From Microglena sp. YARC (Eukaryota; Chlorophyta; Chlorophyceae; Chlamydomonadales; Chlamydomonadaceae), in assembly GCA_022414725.1 (NCBI GenBank), contig CM039463.1, positions 85,823,711 through 85,887,710 on the forward strand: a stretch of DNA of 64,000 nt. Direction: 5' to 3'. The position numbers and the translations under genes are program-made. The notes under the pieces are model-generated. The model had not been told where the DNA came from, made no database searches, and worked only from the letters and a program-made list of their open reading frames with translations. Below are positions 53,201 through 62,000 of this stretch, one piece after another. How positions within the stretch are numbered: the first letter of the stretch is position 1; each line of letters starts with the position of its first letter.

Positions 53201-56200
53201 GGATCTAGGGAACTCACTGCAGCCTCAGGCATGTGTCCGTTGATAGCGGCAGGGATGCTAGAGACATACGGTGACCCATCATAGGGAGGAAGCCCAGGAA
53301 TGCAGTTATGATCAAACTGCTCATAGAAGAGTACATCACGACTCTCTACGACCTGGCGCAACTTTGGAACCCAAACAAAATAACCCTTACTCACCAGAGA
53401 GTACCCAACCAGTCTACCAGATAACGCCCTTTCGTCCAGCTTGTTACGTTTCTTCCCATTGACTAACGTAACGTAGCAGGGGCAACCAAACACACGCAAC
53501 AACGACACATCAGGCACGATCCCATAAAACAACTCATAGGGTGTTTTGTCTCCCTGATTGGGCAGCCGATTACGAAGGTAACAAGCAGCTAGGAAGGCAT
53601 AGGGCCAGAAAGACTTAGCTAGTTTAGACTCCAGGTGGATGCTCCTAGCGACAGACTGTAAGACCCCATTATACCGTTCCACAGTTGCATTCTGCTGCGC
53701 AGTGTATGCCAACGATAACTCATGTACTGCCCCACCGAAATAAGCCAGTCCTCGAACCATGTAACAATAAACTCCTTGGCCCTGTCAGATCTCAGACATT
53801 TAAAGGCAAACCCATGTAGTTGATTCATCCATCTGAGGATGATAGTTTGGACTGCTAAGGGAGCCTCATCCCTGGTTCTCAAGCACAGTACTTCAGCATA
53901 GCCAGAGTACTGATCTGTGAGACACAGAATATAAAACTCCCCACGCAGGCCCCTAATGTGAACAGGTCCCATAATATCTAAGTGAAGCCGTTGGAGAGGT
54001 GCACGGATCTCAGTTTTGCTTTCTTTAGGAAAAGGGAGACGTTTGCCCTTTGCCTTCTGACAAGCATCACAAGGGATCTTAGCCATCCTTTCCACCTGAC
54101 GAAGACTGAGGGGTAAGTTCTTAACCATACCCTTATCAACAAGTCTGTGTAAGGCATGATAGCCGGGGTGACCCAACCGCCTATGCCACAACCATGCAGG
54201 AGTGGTAGGGATAACAACTCCACCGTCCTCATCAACATCAAGTGCAAAAGCAGGATAATCGTCAGCAACCTCAAACAGTCCCGACTGGTGTTACAAGGTC
54301 TACAGGCAAACTTGTACACACCATCACTAGATGCAGGAAAAGACCAGAGAACAGAAGAGCCCTGAGTGGCAGTGCAACTAAGACTATCAAAAGAAACCTG
54401 GCAGTGGAGAGAATGAGCCACAGCATTTACTGACAGGAGGTTCACTGGACAGTGAGGGATGTAGAGAACATTGGTAAGAGTGATGGATGTTGGTAACCAA
54501 TCACTACATAACACAATGGATCCCTTACCCTCAGACCGTTGAACCACCCCATCACCAAATCGAACTGCTGGCCCAACAGCAGAAGCCATATACATAGTGA
54601 ACAAAGATTTATCACCTGTGATAGACATTCCAGCTCCAGAGTCCACATGCCAGACACCCTCAGAAAGACTCGGGCTACACACGTTAGAGAACTTAGTTGT
54701 GCAAGAGAATAGGACAGAGCGTACCTCCTAGTTCTTGGACATGGCATACCCATCAATCTGAGCCTGCAAGGAGGACAACTGCCGGCGAGTCAACGAACCT
54801 GGAAGTGCCAAGGCAATGGGCACGGGTTCACCGCCCGGTACACCAGGCTTGGACCCTTCAGGTGCGGATGCTTCGTCCAGCAACGGTCCTCCGAGTGGGT
54901 CGTTTTGGAAGGACAGGGGCCCCAAGTGCAATCCAAGTGCCTCTTGGGAGCCCCGGAACTCTGAGAACCAGACCCCCGGCCACGCTGGATGGCAGCATGG
55001 GCAGGGACTGGGGGAGAGTCACGGGACCAACCAGGATGCCTTGGATCAGACCTGGGGAGAGACACATTCAAAAAATCTAATGATCTATATGCTGCAAGAC
55101 AGGTCCAGTAATCAACAGTTTTGTTTCTGGTACAGCTCGAAACCAAATTGTAGGCGCAGCGAATCGAAGCGAGGGTGAGTGATGCCATTGATAATCGTGT
55201 GCATCGCGTGACGTTGCGGTTGCGGGTATCCCGCACTGCGAAGGTCAGTACACAACTGCCGCACCCTGCGGAAGAACACGTCTACAGGTTCAGAATTGTT
55301 CATAGTTACACTACGAAGCTCAACAAGCATGAGGGGGACACGAGCAGCAAGGGTATCAGAATGCTGCCTCTTGATATGCACAAAGATATCGCGAGGTGTA
55401 GCAAAATCCTGATAGACCTGTACCATCGGTTCCGTCATGTTTGCTAGCATCATCGTGAGACACATGAACTCCTGGCGCGCAATGGGCAGGGTACTAAATC
55501 CTAACAGGGCAGGATCTACACGAGACTGACTAGGAGAGGCCGGTGGTGATGCAGCAGGGGAAGCCGGCGAAACATCGTACATCGCGCGAACAGCCAGAAA
55601 GTACTCAGCAGCGATGCAGCATCATACGCACGCTGGTCATCAAGGTTTCTAATCTCACCCAAGGAACTCGCAACACGCACAAGTAGCTCGAAATCTGGCC
55701 TAGGAGGAACAAAGCTGAGAGGGACTGAAAACAAACTGGTACTTGCGAAGATTCGCATTTTTAACACCAGATCCACCAAAGGTTGCACCACCAGGACGAG
55801 GGTAGGAAATACCCGCCTGCACAGGCCCGAGAAAAGCACGGCTAGCATGGCCCAACTCAGAGAAAATCATCACCCGCGGATCCCCCTTCTGATTTACATT
55901 AGCCCTAGTGGCCGCCTGATCCATCCTACCGTACAAAGTGCGGTCCAAAGAGTCACCAGCATTCTGCTCCTGGCGAACAAGGCGGGACATCCGCACATCC
56001 ATGGTCATAGGACGGGAGCCATCAAGCAGGTGCTCCCAGGATAAGCATCCCAGTGAGCGAGTAGGGTAAAGCGGCAAGGGGAGGAAAAGGAGAAGGGGAA
56101 GGGGGCAGATCCACTGGTGGAAGTGGAGGTGGCTCCAGGGAGGGGTCAGCAGCAGCGCTGGAGACACTCGCAGCAGCAGTCTCGCGAGACCGAGTGTTGT

Positions 56201-57998
56201 AGCCACCAGACGGTGGAACAGGAGGAGCAGACGGAGGCCTCAAGACAGGGAGGAGAGGCGCCAGTGGATGCTCAAACACTGGAGAATCAAAGACACGAGT
56301 GGCATAGGAGGGAGAAACTCCACCGAAGTCACTACTCGGTAGATCTGCCTCTTCGTCGTCATCCTCAGTGTTGTCAGTGTAGTAACCATCTCCATGCTTA
56401 TGACGAGCAAGATCAGCATGGTCATAGGAGAAGCGAGCATCAGCAGGCGGAGGAGAACTCCTGTACTTGATGATCTGTGTCGAGACACAGCATAGACGCA
56501 TCAGAATATCCTCTACTTCAGGACGGAGGCGTTGGATAAGAGGAGAAGGAGGGAGAGAAATGGTGGGATGGCTGGGGGGGATGGCTTCCATGATGGCGGA
56601 AGGAGACTCATCTAAGGCAGCAGAGGCCGCTGGCGCACAATCATCAAGCCAATCCGTGGGAACACGGATCTTGAAAGGAAGAATCCGGTCGCAGCCATTA
56701 GAGATAATGACGCTCTCCATACCACGCGACCAAAGACAAACCATTCTGTGGGTAAGCTTCTCGAAGCCGGCAGGAGGCCCACGAGGAAGTTGCATTATAA
56801 AGCAGTGGTAGAAAGAGATGAAGCCCGTAACCTATCAGCTATAATCACTTTCTAAAGAGTGGACAGAGATGTATGCAGCGGAGACAGACGCGCCAATCTA
56901 TACACAGAGACGAGAATAGCTTTACAAGCACTGGAGACCCATCAAGGGGCACCAGTGGTGGAAGAGACCGTTGACTATAACCTAACTAGAACCTAAGTCA
57001 GGTATATCCACATAGAGATGCAACGGTAACCTAGCTGACAGGAAGCTGTCACCACTGAGTCACTCAAAGGATGACACAGTCTGCGGGAAGCTGTCAGTAC
57101 GGGAAGCTGTCACAGTACTGTCAGGACCGATAGTTCTAAGGGAGTACAGAAGTAGTCACCAAGTCATAAAACGCGTGAGAGCAACGCAATTCATGCTGAT
57201 ACCTCCCATGTAGAGTTCCAAATAAGTCAAACAAAGATATGGTATAATGTATTGCCTTGGCCTGTTTATGGCTTGAGGCCGCATGAGGGGAATCTTTGTG
57301 AGAGTTATTATTTTTTGGCTCTGCTTTACGGAGTATGGGCAGGTTGTTACAGAGAGAGGATTTATTAGACCGGCATCTGATCAGGTGGCCGCTCTATCGT
57401 ATTTTGTGCTGAATTTAGGTAACGAATTTGCTGCTGCTGCTGATTTCGTAGCCGGCATTGGCTGCCTGGCTTTTCACTGAACCGGACTGAACAGTAAAAA
57501 TACAGCCCAAAACTGAATACGAAGCAAAATCGTATTCTCTTGCGTGTGTGCACCTCATTTATTTTGCATCCCAGGGGTTAGCCAATTCCATTACATTACG
57601 TTACATTTTCATCGACAGGCCATTGTTTACTCAAGACAAGCCCTCTCCACAACATCCGGGAGGGGTCTTCCAAATGATCTTTGATTCGGCTGGAGGGACT
57701 TGCTCCACCTCAAATACCATCACTCGTGCTAGATTTGTAGTTGCTAACGGATAGAGTCTTAAAACGGGAGTACCTCAACCTCAAATAATAAAGCTTAGGT
57801 TATATTCGTAGTCGCTAACGGATGCAACGGATGCAGTCTTGGCAAGGTACTAGCTCAACCTTAAATAATATATCTTAGGCTAGATTTTTAGTTGCTACCG
57901 GATACGGTCTTAACAAAATCAGCAAACTGACCTGCATAGCTCTCCTGCTGTGGGCCTTGTGAAAACGTTTCGTACGGGGCGTGCCGATTTCTCGTCAT
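39295..57998 (-). CDS. Repeat-rich coiled-coil protein, seven exons, copia element in intron 1
   Basis: Exons on the minus strand: 57932-57998 (ATG at 57998, donor GTCAGT), 47118-48263 (after CCCATTGCAG; donor GTAAGA), 43832-45453 (after CCACTCACAG; donor GTGATG), 43173-43247 (GTAAGC), 42749-42823 (GTACGC), 41962-42090 (GTGAGC) and 39295-39873 (TAG). Phases 1, 1, 0, 0, 0, 0 match throughout, giving about 1230 residues. Parts: [14 protein letters not shown] start; basic [12 protein letters not shown], possibly nuclear-localising; about seven 43-residue repeats ([20 protein letters not shown] core); about 24 twelve-residue [12 protein letters not shown] repeats; a unique region with Cys/Phe-rich [17 protein letters not shown]; then heptad-rich coiled coil ([57 protein letters not shown]) and a tail of PPSGNSV repeats. 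I do not recognise the family; a scaffold-type role is only a guess. Joining exon 1 across 9.7 kb rests on matching phase and strand alone. Confidence 0.6.
39385..39690 (-). repeat. Coding repeats for PPSGNSV in the last exon of the coiled-coil gene
   Basis: Units of 18-21 bp (minus strand GGTACC..CTCTGG.AACTCG) alternate GGTACCGCCC and GGTACC. They keep the frame for [13 protein letters not shown]-type repeats. All six frames stay open across it, so the plus-strand ORFs here are shadows. Confidence 0.85.
39950..40385. repeat. Family A copy and two acceptor-side duplicates of exon 39295-39873
   Basis: 39950-40165 is family A. Two diverged copies of the acceptor region of the coiled-coil gene's last exon lie at about 40170-40225 and 40320-40380: on the minus strand CAAGACAATGTCTGCCCCTT, TTGCAGTTGAA, compared with the real TCTTCCCCTTATGCAGTTGA at 39870-39890. 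Both are upstream of the exon in transcript direction. The family A copy sits between the first duplicate and the exon. Confidence 0.7.
40684..41345. repeat. 96-bp array (five copies) plus related tail
   Basis: Units contain GGCGGGTCTGGATAAAGTGC, CAAGGGCACTTCAAAAGCTC and GTTTCGAGGCGTAAATGTTC, AAAATCTACGTTACATGA. Period is 96 bp, so an ORF stays open (40684-41070) without being a gene. The tail CGTTTTGAATAACCCTG at 41325 and AAAATCTACG words also occur at 58300-58570, marking a dispersed family. Confidence 0.85.
41370..41920 (+). repeat. Family A copy followed by family E copy
   Basis: 41370-41590: CAGGAAATTGGCGGAGAGTG, GTTACGAGACCTATGGCTGA, CGTGTCAGGC and GGGTCTCCGCCAAACAAA. 41805-41920: CTGCTTAGTGTGCGCCCTAG, TTTCCGTGGGTACCGCATGG and CCAGAGTTGGCTGAAAAAAC. 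Between them 41600-41750 has a short repeat of GGTGCTA/GAGCACC words. All lie in an intron of the coiled-coil gene. Confidence 0.65.
42090..42480. repeat. CATCAT/CAGCAG microsatellite and dispersed fragments
   Basis: 42130-42185 is (CAT)n(CAG)n just upstream of the acceptor of exon 41962-42090. 42200-42290 is a dispersed fragment (GTGGTTGCCCCCAGTGCAAG) also at 3570-3630 and 40440-40490. 42365-42390 is (GGT)n. 42410-42480 carries the GGACTCCAAATGTGCCCACG fragment. No gene beyond the neighbouring exons. Confidence 0.65.
44560..45425 (-). repeat. 36-bp coding minisatellite ([12 protein letters not shown]), about 24 copies
   Basis: Plus-strand unit: GCATTGGATGCAGCAGTCGG followed by CTGTAGCTGTGGGTGG. 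Period 36 bp. Variants are silent or conservative in the minus frame (H/P at one site, L/P at another), in line with selection on that frame. Plus-strand ORFs of 340 and 271 codons over the same array are shadows. Confidence 0.9.
45575..45790 (-). repeat. Inverted family A fragment and inverted repeat C
   Basis: 45580-45680 has the inverted family A words GTCTCGTAACTAACTCGCTT, CTGTTGCCACCTGTTGCTCC and GCCGCTGCATTGAACTTGTT. 45730-45790 is inverted repeat C (CTTCAGCCTACTTGGCTACC, CTCCGGGCTGTAAC). 45790-46080 shows no gene. Confidence 0.65.
46108..47078. repeat. 21-bp minisatellite, about 46 copies
   Basis: Unit AGCACTGTGTTAAAAGTATG followed by T. Period 21 bp. Single-base variants (CTG/CCG, GTGTT/GTGCT, TTAAAA/TTGAAA, GTGTT/GGGTT) cluster in runs, indicating local duplication. 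As 21 is a multiple of three, ORFs stay open on both strands (a 738-codon plus ORF and 339/395-codon minus ORFs). It lies in the intron between the second and third exons of the coiled-coil gene, ending about 40 bases after the donor at 47117. Confidence 0.95.
47125..48060 (-). repeat. 129-bp coding minisatellite in exon 2 of the coiled-coil gene
   Basis: Seven and a part copies of a 129-bp unit encode 43 residues: [40 protein letters not shown] and LIE. Two subtypes alternate ([17 protein letters not shown] and [17 protein letters not shown]), suggesting a 258-bp higher-order unit in part. The minus frame is the biological one because it is bordered by a matching acceptor and donor. Confidence 0.9.
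48355..48505. repeat. GATGAT/GCTGCT/GGTGAT microsatellite
   Basis: Trinucleotide-rich tract of GAT, GCT and GGT words lying about 90 bases upstream (transcript sense) of the exon at 47118-48263. His-rich and Asp/Ala-rich ORFs across it are artefacts. Confidence 0.85.
48640..49560. repeat. Inverted pair followed by direct copies of a 170-190-bp element
   Basis: One inverted copy (48645-48812) faces four direct copies starting near 48828, 49010, 49180 and 49340. Core words: GACTAGCATCTGAGCCCGTC, CGACGGGAGGACC, CGTGGCCACGTCAGCGACAG, GTCTCGGAAAATCGAGATCC, GCTGCCACCTGGGCGACAGG and AAACCAAAAGCCCAACTGCC. Each direct copy starts with TTTATATAATAAGACTAGC. The inverted pair forms a palindrome of about 340 bp with a TATATATA centre at 48813-48830. 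The repeated head plus AT-rich junction resembles short non-autonomous Helitron-like tandem elements, but no end motif proves that. Confidence 0.75.
49560..50210. repeat. ATATAAATGGATATAT array with an 80-90-bp unique segment repeated twice
   Basis: Arrays of (AT)n with ATAAATGGAT words. A segment CATTTATTTCCCTTTTCATG through CAGTAATTCGTATTGTTGG and TTTGACTTATTTGGAACTCT occurs at about 49887-49980 and again at 50200-50292. All Tyr/Ile-rich ORFs are artefacts. Confidence 0.9.
50305..50671 (-). repeat. 3' LTR of the copia element (367 bp)
   Basis: Bounded by TATCAGC and GCTGATA, a 7-bp inverted pair, rather than the usual TG..CA. Internal words: GGAAGCTGTCACCACTGAGT and CATAAAACGCGTGAGAGCAA. 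It is identical to the other LTR except for two one-base length differences. Confidence 0.93.
50995..52080 (-). pseudogene. Copia reverse transcriptase C-terminal part and RNase H
   Basis: Contains the YVDD catalytic box ([11 protein letters not shown]), the thumb region with [20 protein letters not shown], and copia-type RNase H ([52 protein letters not shown]). It ends in a natural stop at 50995, 324 bases before the 3' LTR. The frame is lost at about 52080-52095, where it separates from the preceding RT segment. Confidence 0.9.
52086..52541 (-). pseudogene. Copia reverse transcriptase N-terminal part
   Basis: Carries the canonical copia RT start: [70 protein letters not shown] (first catalytic Asp region) and [15 protein letters not shown]. 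The frame ends about 40 codons before the YVDD segment, consistent with a one- or two-base shift. Confidence 0.9.
52542..54191 (-). pseudogene. Copia integrase, two frames
   Basis: 54191-53619 holds the zinc-binding start ([16 protein letters not shown] with CDACQKAKG) and the core [13 protein letters not shown] and LRSDRAKEF, with the usual two Asp residues. After a frame break near 53760, 53760-52909 holds [20 protein letters not shown] with the third catalytic residue (Glu), then the copia C-terminal region KTPYELFYG and [17 protein letters not shown] further frame break leads to an acidic linker (52930-52538) before RT. The post-Asp motif DRAKEF departs from the common D.GGEF. Confidence 0.85.
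54240..54720 (-). pseudogene. Copia aspartic protease and pre-integrase linker
   Basis: [19 protein letters not shown] carries the DSG catalytic motif of copia proteases. It is followed by the usual [33 protein letters not shown] segment. The frame breaks near 54290 before the integrase zinc finger. Confidence 0.88.
54728..56795 (-). pseudogene. Copia gag, several frames, with a zinc-knuckle-like motif
   Basis: Starts at ATG 56795 ([14 protein letters not shown]), 38 bases after the 5' LTR. 56795-56022 is Pro/Ser/Ala-rich with an acidic patch ([11 protein letters not shown]). After a break, 55995-55700 reads [20 protein letters not shown]; 55582-55112 reads as the gag core ([54 protein letters not shown]). 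A zinc-knuckle-like C-x4-C-x5-H-x4-C ([17 protein letters not shown], about 54880-54930) follows. At least four frame changes are needed. Confidence 0.75.
56833..57201 (-). repeat. 5' LTR of the copia element (369 bp)
   Basis: Same ends as the 3' LTR (TATCAGC..GCTGATA). On the coding strand the sequence just inside is GGTTACGGGCTTCATCTC, the expected site of the primer-binding sequence; I could not match it to a particular tRNA with confidence. Confidence 0.92.
57245..57930. other. Rest of intron 1 of the coiled-coil gene; 70-bp repeat, three copies
   Basis: 57245-57560 has no recognisable gene. 57595-57680 contains the dispersed fragment CAGGCCATTGTTTACTCAAG, CCGGGAGGGGTCTTCC. 57700-57925 has three diverged units of about 70 bp (CTCAACCTCAAATAATA, GTAGTCGCTAACGGATGC, AGTCTTAACA) ending beside the donor of exon 1 at 57931. 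Confidence 0.5.
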
Positions 57999-59038
57999 TC
58001 GCGAATGAAATTCAAGAAAGCCTCTTTTCCCCAACGTGTTTCTTCTGCTCCACTCTCATGAACAGAAAATCGCTGTAATGTAATCTCCGCCCCTGGCCGA
58101 GGAAACAAAGAATATCCTTGCGTATAGTTGTTACAGTGATAGAAACTGAGCGGTAAGTGAAAAAACAGGAAATACAAATTATCCCTACAAGGCGATACCA
58201 TATAAAAAATGAGGTGTCCTGCATCAGGGGTTTTAGGGGTTTTAAAGGACGCTTCAGATGCTATGTTGTGAGACGTGACTGGACTCAAAAGCTACGTAAC
58301 AGGCCTTCAAAATCTGCATGCGACGTAGCCGCCGCCCCCCCCCCCCCCCCCCCCCCCCCTCCCCCTTTTTTATTTGTGAAAGGGATTTCACCCCAGGAGG
58401 TGGGTCTCCTGACACAAAACAGAGACACCCAGGATTCAGTTCGAATGGCGTTTCCACTCATGCAACTGAGTAGGCGCACCCGGCACCCCTGTACAATCTA
58501 CGCGAATCGCTTATCGGACTCTCAGCAATCAGCGATTGACACGTGAAACGCAACGTTTTGAACAACCCTGCGTTTGACTCTTAGCAGTGTCGATGCCTAT
58601 GTCTATGTATGTCCTCAACCAGGGCAGGGTAGCATTTTGAGGCCGAATGAGCTGGTATGTCAAACACAAGCTGTCATGTAACAGTAATGCCACTCAAAGG
58701 TCGCATCTATCAAAAGGAAGACAGTTGTAGGGTTTTCTACAACCCGTTCGCCAAACGGGTTATTTGTTTGCGTTGTCAGTTTGCTCTTGGCCACAAAAAG
58801 GGCTTTGCTCCTTTGGCCTTGACTCACCGCCCAAATAATTAAATTAATTACACCAGGGTTGCTATCGAAAACAACCTCTGTGCTCGTTCAACTTACACCA
58901 GTTAAATTGTCGGCAGACCACTGTTGAACCAATCAAGACAAAATAGCTCGACAACGTCCGTGGGGTCTTACAACCTGCCGTCAATTAATCAGCACTTTTA
59001 TTTTTCAGAGCACGACAAGAGAACGCGTGTTAACTAGA
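57999..59038. promoter_or_regulatory. Shared intergenic region between two divergent genes
   Basis: About 1.04 kb separates the inferred minus-strand start (57998) from the plus-strand start (59039). It would hold both promoters if both gene models are right. It contains a (C)n tract at 58335-58358, an inserted family F copy (58375-58470) and words of the 96-bp family. TTTATTTTTCAG at 58995-59008 could be an acceptor for a 5'-UTR intron of the plus-strand gene. No TATA box is clearly placed. Confidence 0.4.
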
Positions 59039-62000
59039 ATGGCTGGCTCAGGAACGAGAAACGGTGTGCAACTGGCCAAGAGGGAGGTGGTTATCGCCAT
59101 TGATTTCGGTGAGGGAGTAGGCACTAGGCACCAGTGGGGATGTCAAGTCGAGTGTATTCCCCCTGTTATTTTCTACGTCATTTGATCTTCAACCGGGAGG
59201 TTCCTATCGCCATTGATTCCTGCGAGGATGTTGTGTAATGGTTCAGGAATCTTGATCCGGGAGATGTACCTCCTCATCTTCCTAGGATATCCCTGATACA
59301 TTCAGGGTACTTCAGGACCCCCAGCCCTGCTGCCTGAGACACATTTTATAGCCTGCGTCCTGCGAGGCAGCGGACCCTTCCTTCTGGTCAACGGACCCTC
59401 CCCAAGTTGCGTCGCAGGACGCAGCGGACCCTTCGACGTTGCGTCTGTGACGGAGGAAGCAGCGATCTAAACAACCCTTGTTGCGACCAACGGAGTCGGC
59501 TCACGATTCGTGCTACGCGAAGGGCTTGCGGGTTCGATTCCCGCAACTCCCCTCATGTCGATGGAGGACGCTGCGTCCTGAACAAACTGGCTACTGTTTA
59601 AAAATTAGCTACAATAATTAAATCAAGGGTACACCCTTAATACTAATCATGGCTCTATCCCTGCAATTCTATTTGCCATTCTACCCGGCGCCACCCGAGG
59701 GCAATTCGTTGAGGCTATTAGCTGTGTTGGCGTTGTAACGGATGTTGGAAATCAGTTTTTTTCAATGGAAAGCATGTCTGAAAAGGCCTTCTGGGATGAG
59801 TATAGTTCTTGATTTTCGCCTCACAGGGTGGGTCTCCGTGCATTAGACTCGAGGATTTTGTCGGTGTGATCGGCGGAGTCACACGTGCATAAGCGAGGGA
59901 GTAGGCTCTCTTGGCACCTGTGGGGATGCCGAGTAGTGTGGATTACCGCTTATGTGAGGCGGTTCATCAGGAGGTAGCATCCTCAGCGAAAAGTTGAAGT
60001 AAGCCGATCGATTTATTCCGAGTTTAGGAAGTATACGACATGCATATTTGCGAATTATTAAGCATTTCATATTTTTCTGAACACAAGGGGGGGGGGGGGG
60101 GGGGGGGGTCAGACCTCATTTGTTTTGTGCTACCTTTTTACTCAGGTCTCCAAATGAAATTCTGAGACCACCCATGAGTAGGACTTCGTGAGGGCACAAT
60201 TTTGGACCTCTTGCAATAAGTATTTACATATTGGAGTGTCTGTGCTGGGTCAGATTTTTACATATTTTCTGGCTGCCTCCAGCGACGGCATAGGGTGGCT
60301 TAGGTACTTGGATAACCTGAGGGTGTGTGTGTGTGGCAGAACTGTTTTTTACTGTGATACAGGCACTGCAAATCCGAGGACGCCATTGTGTGCCCCATAT
60401 TCTACCCCCCCCAAATCCAAACGGAAGTGCGGTACTGCGGCATGGTATACACGTAAAAACATATTATCACTGTAGCACACAACCAGGGCTCCCGTCGGTA
60501 AAACATTTGCTTGGGGTTCATTTCATTAGTTTATTTTCGTTTTAGCCCCTCCTTATATCATGGTTGGGCAGTTCCCTTCAGCCTATTTGGCTACCCCTGG
60601 ACTGTACCAACATACGTGCCTGGTCTGAGTGCGAGTATCGGAACGTGGTTTTAATTTGAGGCAAATTTAAGCGGTCCGGTCCGGCGAAATTCTGTGGACC
60701 CCCACAAGCTGCTGCTCGTACCTGGAAACAAAAGCTGTGATGGTTTCTTAGGTCCCTCTTGGGTTGGATTGGATTGGAATTTATCACATTCCGCAGTTCA
60801 TATGTTATTTGTATAATAATTCATAGCTTAATTCATAACTATATTAATATGTGAATCTTTCACAATTAATATGATATTTCTCATTCAATGATTTGATGTT
60901 ACACAGGAACTCATGGTACTGGCTTTGCTTACAGCGTAGATGGGGGTGCCACAGTCAGCATGCACGAGAAATACCCGCATCAGGCAGTACCGTACCCCAA
61001 GCAGAGGACTGCCATTCTGTACAATGGAAGGTAAGTCACCATGGCACGAGCACTACCAATAGAGCCGGTACAGTGAACAAATGCGAGGACTACCATTATG
61101 TACACCAGAAGGTTAGTCATCATGCACATGCAGTACCCGCACAAGCGGTACCGTACCCCAAGTTGATGACTGCCATTCTGTACAATGGAAGGTAAGTCAT
61201 CATGCACGAGCAGTACCCGCATCAGGCCGTACCGTACCCCAAGTCGAGGACTGCCATTCTGTACAATGGAAGGTAAGTCACCATGCACAAGTAGTACCGC
61301 ATGGAGCGGTACCGTACCCCAAGTGGAGGACTGCTATTCTGTACAACGGAAGGTAAGTCACCATGCACGAGAATTACCCGCATCAGGCGGTACGGTACCC
61401 CAAGTTAATGACTGCCATTCTGTGCAACGGAAGGTAAGTCATCAGGTACAAGCAGCACCGCATAGAGCGGTACAATAAACAAATATGAGGACTAGCATTA
61501 TGTACACCAGATGACCAGAAGGTTAGTCATCATGCACGTGCAGTACCCGCATCAAGCGGTACCGTACCCCAAGTCGAGGACTTCCAATTTGTACAACGGA
61601 AGGCAAGTCATGAATTATGCAAACGTGTTTATGGATCCCCTAACCTCTGTTTGGGTGCGTGTGTGTGGGGGGGGGTGTTGTGTGGTGGGGGGGGTGGGGG
61701 GGGGGGGGGGGTGGGGGGTCAGCATCAGTGGGGCACAATGTGTGTGTGTTTGTGTGTGTCTTTGTGTGTGTTTGTTGTGTGTGTGTAGTGGGTGGGTGAG
61801 TGCAGCATCAGGGCACACAAAACAATGATGCATCAACACCTGCTCATGGATCCCCTACCCCTAAGAGCATGTCAACACCTAAGTGCGCCTACTCTTTTGT
61901 AGGAGTGGCAAAGCCATTCGAACTGAATCCTCAGTTTCGCTGGTTTGTGTCGGGAGACCCAACCTCCTGGGGTGAAATACTTTTCACACACAAAAAACAC

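Larger units (their letters stand above)
50305..57201 (-). mobile_element. Ty1/copia LTR retrotransposon, nearly complete, broken reading frames
   Basis: Coding strand is minus, so the 5' LTR is 56833-57201 and the 3' LTR 50305-50671. A 5-bp target duplication, CCTCC, flanks it (50300-50304 and 57202-57206). Domain order gag, protease, integrase, reverse transcriptase, RNase H is the copia order. The LTRs differ only by two one-base homopolymer differences near their 5' plus-strand edge (CACTTCTAAG versus CACTTTCTAAAG), so insertion was recent. Several frame breaks interrupt the polyprotein. Because the LTR differences are also homopolymer length changes, some breaks could be sequencing errors. 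A purine tract, ATAGGTGGAG, abuts the 3' LTR on the coding strand and is repeated 48 bases away. It sits in intron 1 of the coiled-coil gene, in the same orientation. Confidence 0.93.

Noticed and set aside
54697..56811. Plus-strand ORFs of 110-127 codons
   Set aside because: Antisense shadows of the copia gag region.
59480..59556. tRNA gene suggested by GCGGGTTCGATTCCCGC
   Set aside because: The T-arm is perfect, but no matching acceptor stem or acceptable anticodon loop can be formed upstream; at most a relic.
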